Source: Panulirus ornatus (Eukaryota > Arthropoda > Malacostraca > Decapoda > Palinuridae). Taken from it: a stretch of DNA of 64,000 bases. Below the pieces are notes generated by a model. The model made no database searches, was not told where the DNA came from, and saw only the letters and a program-made list of their open reading frames with translations. Location of the stretch: NCBI RefSeq assembly GCF_036320965.1, contig NC_092269.1:26600004-26664003 (forward strand), given 5' to 3'. The position numbers and the translations under genes were made by a program. Shown one piece after another: positions 57,105-64,000 of the stretch. The first letter of the stretch is position 1, and each line of letters opens with the position of its first letter.

Positions 57105-60099
57105 TCAACCCCGGTATACCACATCGCTCCAATTCACTCTATTCCTTGCCCTCCTTTCACCCTCCTGCATGTTCAGGCCCCGATCACACAAAATCTTTTT
57201 CACTCCATCTTTCCACCTCCAATTTGGTCTCCCTCTTCTCCTCGTTCCCTCCACCTCCGACACATATATCCTCTTGGTCAATCTTTCCTCACTCATTCTC
57301 TCCATGTGCCCAAACCACTTCAAAACACCCTCTTCTGCTCTCTCAACCACGCTCTTTTTATTTCCACACATCTCTCTTACCCTTACGTTACTCACTCGAT
57401 CAAACCACCTCACACCACACATTGTCCTCAAACATCTCATTTCCAGCACATCCATCCTCCTGCGCACAACTCTATCCATAGCCCACGCCTCGCAACCATA
57501 CAACATTGTTGGAACCACTATTCCTTCAAACATACCCATTTTTGCTTTCCGAGATAATGTTCTCGACTTCCACACATTCTTCAAGGCTCCCAGGATTTTT
57601 CGCCCCCTCCCCCACCCTATGATCCACTTCCGCTTCCATGGTTCCATCCGCTGCCAGATCCACTCCCAGATATCTAAAACACTTCACTTCCTCCAGTTTT
57701 TCTCCATTCAAACCTACCTCCCAATTGACTTGACCCTCAACCCTACTGTACCTAATAACCTTGCTCTTATTCACATTTACTCTTAACTTTCTTCTTCCAC
57801 ACACTTTACCAAACTCAGTCACCAGCTTCTGCAGTTTCTCACATGAATCAGCCACCAGCGCTGTATCATCAGCGAACAACAACTGACTCACTTCCCAAGC
57901 TCTCTCATCCCCAACAGACTTCATACTTGCCCCTCTTTCCAAAACTCTTGCATTTACCTCCCTAACAACCCCATCTATAAACAAATTAAACAACCATGGA
58001 GACATCACACACCCCTGCCGCAAACCTACATTCACTGAGAACCAATCACTTTCCTCTCTTCCTACACGTACACATGCCTTACATCCTCGATAAAAACTTT
58101 TCACTGCTTCTAACAACTTTCCTCCCACACCATATATTCTTAATACCTTCCACAGAGCATCTCTATCAACTCTATCATATGCCTTCTCCAGATCCATAAA
58201 TGCTACATACAAATCCATTTGCTTTTCTAAGTATTTCTCACATACATTCTTCAAAGCAAACACCTGATCCACACATCCTCTACCACTTCTGAAACCACAC
58301 TGCTCTTCCCCAATCTGATGCTCTGTACATGCCTTCACCCTCTCAATCAATACCCTCCCATATAATTTACCAGGAATACTCAACAAACTTATACCTCTGT
58401 AATTTGAGCACTCACTCTTATCCCCTTTGCCTTTGTACAATGGCACTATGCACGCATTCCGCCAATCCTCAGGCACCTCACCATGAGTCATACATACATT
58501 AAATAACCTTACCAACCAGTCAACAATACAGTCACCCCCTTTTTTAATAAATTCCACTGCAATACCATCCAAACCTGCTGCCTTGCCGGCTTTCATCTTC
58601 CGCAAAGCTTTCACTACCTCTTCTCTGTTTACCAAATCATTTTCGCTAACCCTCTCACTTTGCACACCACCTCGACCAAAACACCCTATATCTGCCACTC
58701 TATCATCAAACACATTCAACAAACCTTCAAAATACTCACTCCATCTCCTTCTCACATCACCACTACTTGTTATCACTTCCCCATTTGCGCCCTTCACTGA
58801 AGTTCCCATTTGCTCCCTTGTCTTACGCACTTTATTTACCTCCTTCCAGAACATCTTTTTATTCTCCCTAAAATTTAATGATACTCTCTCACCCCAACTC
58901 TCATTTGCCCTTTTTTTCACCTCTTGCACCTTTCTCTTGACCTCCTGTCTCTTTCTTTTATACATCTCACACTCAATTGCATTTTTTCCCTGCAAAAATC
59001 GTCCAAATGCCTCTCTCTTCTCTTTCACTAATACTCTTACTTCTTCATCCCACCACTTTCTACCCTTTCTAATCAACCCACCTCCCACTCTTCTCATGCC
59101 ACAAGCATCTTTTGCGCAATCCATCACTGATTCCCTAAATACATCCCATTCTTCCCCCACTCCCCTTGCTTCCATTGTTCTCACCTTTTTCCATTCTGTA
59201 CTCAGTCTCTCCTGGTACTTCCTCACACAGGTCTCCTTCACAAGCTCACTTACTCTCACCACCCTCTTCACCCCAACATTCACTCTTCTTTTCTGAAAAC
59301 CCATACAAATCTTCACCTTAGCCTCCACAAGATAATGATCAGACATCCCTCCAGTTGCACCTCTCAGCACATTAACATACAAAAGTCTCTCTTTCGCACG
59401 CCTGTCAATTAACACGTAATCCAATAACGCTCTCTGGCCATCTCTCCTACTTACATACGTATACTTATGTATATCTCGCTTTTTAAACCAGGTATTCCCA
59501 ATCATCAGTCCTTTTTCAGCAGATAAATCTACAAGCTCTTCACCATTTCCATTTACAACACTGAACACCCCATGTATACCAATTATTCCCTCAACTGCCA
59601 CATTACTCACCTTTGCATTCAAATCACCCATCACTATAACCCGGTCTCGTGCATCAAAACCACTAACACACTCATTCAGCTGCTCCCAAAACACTTGCCT
59701 CTCTTGATCTTTCTTCTCATGCCCAGGTGCATATGCACCAATAATCACCCACCTCTCTCCATCAACTTTCAGTTTTACCCATATTAATCGAGAATTTACT
59801 TTCTTACACTCTATCACATACTCCCACAACTCCTGTTTCAGGAGTATTGCTACTCCTTCCCTTGCTCTTGTCCTCTCACTAACCCCTGACTTTACTCCCC
59901 AGACATTCCCAAACCACTCTTCCCCTTTACCCTTGAGCTTCGTTTCACTCAGAGGAAAAACATCCAGGTTCCTTTCCTCAAATATACTACCTATCTCTCC
60001 TTTTTTCACATCTTGGTTACATCCACACACATTTAGGCACCCCACTCTGAGCCTTCGAGGAGGATGAGCACTCCCCGCGTGACTCCTTCTGTTTCCCAT
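57105..60099 (-). pseudogene. RTE-type endonuclease-reverse transcriptase ORF, one frameshift
   Basis: The single protein of the element would nick target DNA and copy the element RNA at the nick. The start at 60099 (MGNRRSHAGS) is the first Met after the leader. Endonuclease blocks: LNVCG (residues 22-26), catalytic Glu in SETKLKG (51-57), GAYAPG (121-126), MGDLN (157-161), LLDYVLID (225-232), MSDH (252-255). RT blocks: KAAGLDGIAVE (506-516), [16 protein letters not shown] (566-581), QCGFRSGRGCVDQ (600-612), motif [10 protein letters not shown] with Asp near 636, motif [17 protein letters not shown] (692-707), catalytic FADD (742-745), FRYLGVDL (808-815). One extra T in the T-run at 57596-57600 shifts the frame near residue 834. 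The remaining 160 residues ([29 protein letters not shown]) stay open in the next frame to 57105. The C-terminal blocks resemble BovB/RTE elements. All catalytic residues are present. Confidence 0.92.
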
Positions 60100-60218
60100 T
60101 TTAGAAAGTTAATACAAGGAGGGGAGGATTTCTGGCCCCCCGCTCCCGTCCCCTCTAGTCGCTTTCTACGACACGCGAGGAATACGTGGGAAGTATTCTT
60201 TCACCCCTATCCCCAGGG

Positions 60219-60223
<5 letters not shown>
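60100..60223 (-). promoter_or_regulatory. Structured RTE leader (5' UTR)
   Basis: About 124 bases between the 5' end and the ATG. It can form GAATAC/GTATTC and a G-rich/C-rich stem (GGGGACGGGAG with CTCCCCTCC). The same block is the left part of every short derivative. It may hold an internal promoter or processing signal, as 5' ends of other LINEs do, but nothing proves this here. Confidence 0.55.

Positions 60224-60270
<47 letters not shown>
60224..60270. repeat. (TA)n microsatellite
   Basis: Between the 5' end of the near-full-length RTE and the tail of the next copy. Confidence 0.95.
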
Positions 60271-60272
<2 letters not shown>

Positions 60273-61648
60273 ATTTTATTACACTTTGTCGCTGTCTCCC
60301 GCGTTTGCGAGGTAGCGCAAGGAAACAGACGAAAGAAATGGTCCAACCCCCCCCCCCCCATACACATGTATATACATACGTCCACACACGCAAATATACA
60401 TACCTACACAGCTTTCCATGGTTTACCCCAGACGCTTCACATGCCTTGATTCAATCCACTGACAGCACGTCAACCCCGGTATACCACATCGCTCCAATTC
60501 ACTCTATTCCTTGCCCTCCTTTCACCCTCCTGCATGTTCAGGCCCCGATCACACAAAATCTTTTTCACTCCATCTTTCCACCACCAATTTGGTCTCCCTC
60601 TTCTCCTCGTTCCCTCCACCTCCGACACATATATCCTCTTGGTCAATCTTTCCTCACTCATTCTCTCCATGTGCCCAAACCACTTCAAAACACCCTCTTC
60701 TGCTCTCTCAACCACGCTCTTTTTATTTCCACACATCTCTCTTACCCTTACGTTACTCACTCGATCAAACCACCTCACACCACACATTGTCCTCAAACAT
60801 CTCATTTCCAGCACATCCATCCTCCTGCGCACAACTCTATCCATAGCCCACGCTTCGCAACCATACAACATTGTTGGAACCACTATTCCTTCAAACATAC
60901 CCATTTTTGCTTTCCGAGATAATGTTCTCGACTTCCACACATTCTTCAAGGCCCCCAGTATTTTCGCCCCCTCCCCCACCCTATGATCCACTTCCGCTTC
61001 CATGGTTCCATCCGCTGCCAGATCCACTCCCAGATATCTAAAACACTTCACTTCCTCCAGTTTTTCTCCATTCAAACTCACCTCCCAATTGGCTTGACCC
61101 TCAACCCTACTGTACCTAATAACCTTGCTCTTATTCACATTTACTCTTAACTTTCTTCTTCCACACACTTTACCAAACTCAGTCACCAGCTTCTGCAGTT
61201 TCTCACATGAATCAGCCACCAGCGCTGTATCATCAGCGAACAACAACTGACTCACCTCCCAAGCTCTCTCATCCCCAACAGACTTCATACTTGCCCCTCT
61301 TTCCAAAACTCTTGCATTTACCTCCCTAACAACCCCATCCATAAAGAAATGAAACAACCATGGAGACATCACACACCCCTGCCGCAAACCTACATTCACT
61401 GAGAACCAATCACTTTCCTCTCTTCCTACACGTACACATGCCTTACATCCTCGATAAAAACTTTTCACTGCTTCTAAGAACTTTCCTCCCACACCATATA
61501 TTCTTAATACCTTCCACAGAGCATCTCTATCAACTCTATCATATGCCTTCTCCAGATCCATAAATGCTACATACAAATCCATTTGCTTTTCTAAGTATTT
61601 CTCACATACATTCTTCAAAGGAAACACCTGATCCACACATCCTCTACC
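60271..61648 (-). mobile_element. RTE LINE, RT from motif 2a to end, intact frame, short 3' UTR
   Basis: The minus strand is open for 388 codons from [18 protein letters not shown] (61636) to the natural stop at 60470. It contains [56 protein letters not shown] and GRPNWWWKDG. It is very close in sequence to the neighbour at 56910-60223, so both are recent. The 5' truncation at 61648 (GRGCVD codons) runs into TATATATACC and (TA)n. Confidence 0.9.
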
Positions 61649-61660
61649 TATATATATATA

Positions 61661-61745
<85 letters not shown>
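61649..61745. repeat. (TA)n microsatellite
   Basis: TA array with one CC interruption near its left end, between an RTE truncation and a Penelope-like terminus. Confidence 0.95.
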
Positions 61746-61750
<5 letters not shown>

Positions 61751-62310
61751 ATGGACAAGATTACGATTGAACGCGTTATCAACTAAATGTATTTCTTACC
61801 ACAGGGAAATTAAACATGATAAGGTCCTAAGGTTACTTTAGTGTAATAATCACATCATCAGGGGGAGATACAAGAAAGAAATATAACAGTCAGTTGATAT
61901 ACAACGAAGAGGCATAGCTAGGACGCCATTCGGTAGGCAAGTGACTGTCCAAGACAGACAACGAGCGTATAATAAACTTATTATGTGGACAAGAAGGGGA
62001 ATTGTTTACAAATTTTATTAACAATAAAGCCATCCAGTTTGTATAGACCTTCATTAATATCAAGGATACAATTCTTTGTGTATTTGATAATAGAAGATTC
62101 AATGATATCTCTCGTGGTACTGGTGCTGGAGTTAGAGTTAATATCTGATACGGCATTACTCCAGTTAATACAATGCTCATAGTTTTTAATGTGATTAAAC
62201 AAGGCATTTGATTCTTGTCCTGTTCTTATATATATCTATGTTGCTTGAGTCTAACAGAAAGACCCTTACCAGTCTTCCAAACATAAAACTGATCAAGTTT
62301 TATATACGGT
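61746..62310 (-). mobile_element. Penelope-like element, GIY-YIG C-terminus and terminal sequence (inverted half)
   Basis: Minus strand, from the right: LDQFYVWKTGKGLSVRLKQH (about 62290-62240, the YVGETGK-type core of a GIY-YIG nuclease), then FNHIKNYEHCINWSNA, IIESSIIKYTKNC and INEGLYKLDGFIVNKIC to a stop near 61981. The terminal sequence (61746-61960) with the CGCCATTCGG, CCCTGATGATGTGATTATT and TTAATTTCCC blocks follows. The frame is broken once inside RLKQH by a TATATATA stretch. Upstream RT domains are absent. Confidence 0.78.
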
Positions 62311-62765
62311 ATTCTATAAAGGCACCCGTATAAGAACAGGAAAAGAATAAAATGCCTTGTTCAATCACGTTGAAAATTATGATCATTGTAATGACTGGAG
62401 CAATGCCATCTCAGTTACTAATACTAACTCTTGTACGAGAAATATCAATGAATCTTCTAATATTTAATACAAAAAGAATTGTAACATTTATATAAGTGAA
62501 TGTTTATGCAGATTGGATAGCTTTATTGTTGATAAGATTTGTAAACAATTCCTTTTCTTGTTCACATGATAAATCTTATGTTACGCATGTTGCCAGACTT
62601 GAACGCACTCGACCTACATTCGGATAGTCACTTGCTTACCAAATGGCGTCCTAGCTACGTTTCTAAGTTGTATATTAACTGACTGTTATATTTCTCTCGT
62701 GCGTTTCCCCTGATGACGTGATTATTACACGAAAGTGCACTTGAGAACTTATCGTGTTTCATATC
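62311..62765 (+). mobile_element. Penelope-like element, GIY-YIG remnant and terminal sequence (direct half)
   Basis: Plus-strand counterpart: IRTGKR, ALFNHVENYDHCNDWSNA, a broken IKYxKNC block with stops, RLDSFIVDKICKQ, then the terminal sequence with ACCAAATGGCGTCCTAGC, CCTGATGACGTGATTATT, ACACGAAAGTGCACTTGAG and CTTATCGTGTTTCAT. More decayed than the minus-strand half. The two halves meet head to head near 62310. Confidence 0.75.
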
Positions 62766-62804
62766 AATATATTCATGTGCATACCAATATGACCTGTGCA
62801 TATG

Positions 62805-63728
62805 AAAATATGGTGACTGAGTTTGGTAAAGTGTGTGAAAGAAGAAAGATGAGAGTAAATGTAAATAAGAACAAGGTTATTAGGTACAGCAGGGTTGAGG
62901 GTCAAGTCAATTGGAAGGTAAGTTTGAATGGAGAAAAACTGGAGGAAGTGAAGTGTTTTAGATATCTGGGAGTGGATTTGGCAGCGGATGGAACCATGGA
63001 AGCGGAAGTGAATCATAGGGTGGGAGAGGGGGCGAAAATTCTGGGAGCCTTGATGAATGTGTGGAAGTCGAGAACTTTATCTTGGAAAGCAAAAATGGGT
63101 ATGTTTGAAGGAATAATGGTTCCAACAATGTTGTATGGAACGTGGAGAAGTGGGAGACCAAATTGGAGGTGGAAAGATGGAGTGAAAAAGATTTTGAGTG
63201 ATCGGAGACTGAACATGCAGGAGGGTGAATGGCGTGCAAGGAATAGAGGGAATTGGAACGATGTGGTATACCGGGGTCGACGTGGTGTCAAAGGATTGAA
63301 TCAGGGCATGTGAAGCGTCTTGGGTAAACCATGGAAAGCTCTGTGGGGCCTGGATATGGAAAGGGAGCTGTGGTTTCGGTGCATTATTACATGACAGCTA
63401 GAGACTGAGTGTGAACGAATGTGGACTTTGTTGTCTTCCTAGCGCTACCTCGCGCACATGAGGAGGGTGGGGGTTGTTATTTTATGTGTGGCAGGGTGGC
63501 GATGAGAATGAATAAAGGTAGACAGCATGAATTATGTATATGTGTATATATGTATATGTCTGTGTGTGTATACATATGTATACGTTGAGATGTATAGGTA
63601 TGTATATTTGCGTGTGTGGACGTGTATGTATATACATGTGTATGTGGGTGGGTTGGGCCATTCTTTCGTCTGTTTCCTTGCGCTACCTCGCTAACGCGGG
63701 AGACAGCGACAAAGCAAAATAAATAAAA
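62805..63728 (+). mobile_element. RTE LINE, RT C-terminus with internal deletion, long 3' UTR
   Basis: Starts at MVTEFGKVCERRK and continues through KVIRYSRVEGQVNW, FRYLGVDLAADGT and VPTMLYG, then jumps in frame to [14 protein letters not shown]. About 280 bp encoding the MLYGCEAW-to-EVEGT stretch are deleted with the frame kept. The natural stop is followed by the long 3' UTR and a terminal hairpin (CTCGC-TAAC-GCGGG, about 63688-63701). There is no TA at its 5' side; it abuts the Penelope-like terminus. Confidence 0.87.
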
Positions 63729-63731
63729 ATA

Positions 63732-63822
<91 letters not shown>
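63729..63822. repeat. (TA)n microsatellite
   Basis: TA array between the tail of one RTE copy and the truncation point of the next. Confidence 0.95.
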
Positions 63823-63824
<2 letters not shown>

Positions 63825-64000
63825 AGGGAATAAGTGGTACACATGGGGTGTTCAGTGCTGTAAATGGAAATGGTGAAGAGCTTGTAGATTTATGTGCTGA
63901 AAAAGGACTGGTGATTGGGAATACGTGGTTTAAAAAGCGAGATATACATAAGTATACGTATGTAAGTAGGAGAGATGGCCAGAGAGCGTTATTGGATTAC
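63823..64000 (+). mobile_element. RTE LINE, endonuclease fragment running off the window
   Basis: Plus strand open throughout: [38 protein letters not shown] and [10 protein letters not shown]. It is truncated on the left inside the endonuclease (just after MGDLNAKVSN in the full protein) against (TA)n. It continues beyond the window edge. Confidence 0.88.

Larger units (their letters stand above)
56910..60223 (-). mobile_element. RTE LINE, near full length (about 3.3 kb)
   Basis: The only copy here with leader, endonuclease, RT, C-terminus and 3' tail all contiguous. The leader (60100-60223) begins at the CCCTGGGGATAGGGG block against (TA)n, and the short 3' UTR (56910-57104) ends in the CTCGC-AAAC-GCGGG hairpin (near 56938-56953), GCGACAAAGTATATA and a T/A-rich tail against (TA)n. 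No target-site duplication other than TA can be recognised, because both flanks are TA arrays. Confidence 0.93.

Noticed and set aside
58583..59296. Antisense open frames of 150-260 codons inside RTE copies
   Set aside because: They recur opposite every RTE copy and vary with it. They come from the purine-rich sense strand and have no own motifs.

Overview
This is a non-bacterial, repeat-saturated window with no recognisable host protein-coding gene. The mix of very long TA and TC dinucleotide arrays, many minisatellites, an RTE-type LINE in about twenty fragments, and Penelope-like and jockey/CR1-like debris suggests an arthropod, most likely a decapod crustacean. That assignment is inference from repeat style, not from a marker gene. 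I see no rRNA, canonical tRNA, CRISPR array or operon. Three tRNA-like patches look like SINE heads. Boundaries of (TA)n tracts and repeats are read by eye and can be off by a few bases.

Layout. 1-3.5 kb: head-to-head RTE copies and a rearranged fragment. 3.5-9.4 kb: decayed jockey-like element, simple repeats and degenerate minisatellites (about 60, 93, 52 and 76 bp). 9.4-13.9 kb: RTE 3' fragment, a tRNA-like patch, a 27-bp minisatellite (2 kb) and a 30-bp minisatellite. 13.9-33.7 kb: nested RTE copies, their short non-autonomous derivative and Penelope-like ends, nearly all separated by (TA)n. This includes a direct duplication of about 6 kb (16.2-22.2 and 22.2-28.3 kb). 33.7-38.9 kb: CR1-like remnant, a polypyrimidine tract, a 43-bp degenerate repeat and a 34-bp minisatellite. 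39.0-45.0 kb: three abutting tandem arrays. 45-50 kb: mostly unrecognised DNA with an 81-bp direct repeat, a 192-bp-arm inverted repeat and Penelope-type remnants. 50-64 kb: more RTE and derivative copies, including the best RTE copy (about 56.91-60.22 kb).

How the parts fit. The RTE element encodes one protein with an N-terminal AP-type endonuclease and a reverse transcriptase, a short structured 5' leader, and a 3' end with a small GC hairpin followed by (TA)n. A 235-bp element shares about 195 bp of the RTE 5' end and about 40 bp of its 3' hairpin tail, so it reads as a short internally deleted derivative presumably mobilised by the RTE protein. Both kinds of element lie between (TA)n tracts, and many 5' truncation points fall at AT-rich motifs. 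The working picture is a LINE/derivative pair that lands in, and perhaps spreads, TA microsatellites, giving nested chains. Parts of the window also look technically suspect: an indel-rich patch in the second 6-kb copy, another in the 30-bp array, and a near-perfect inverted repeat.
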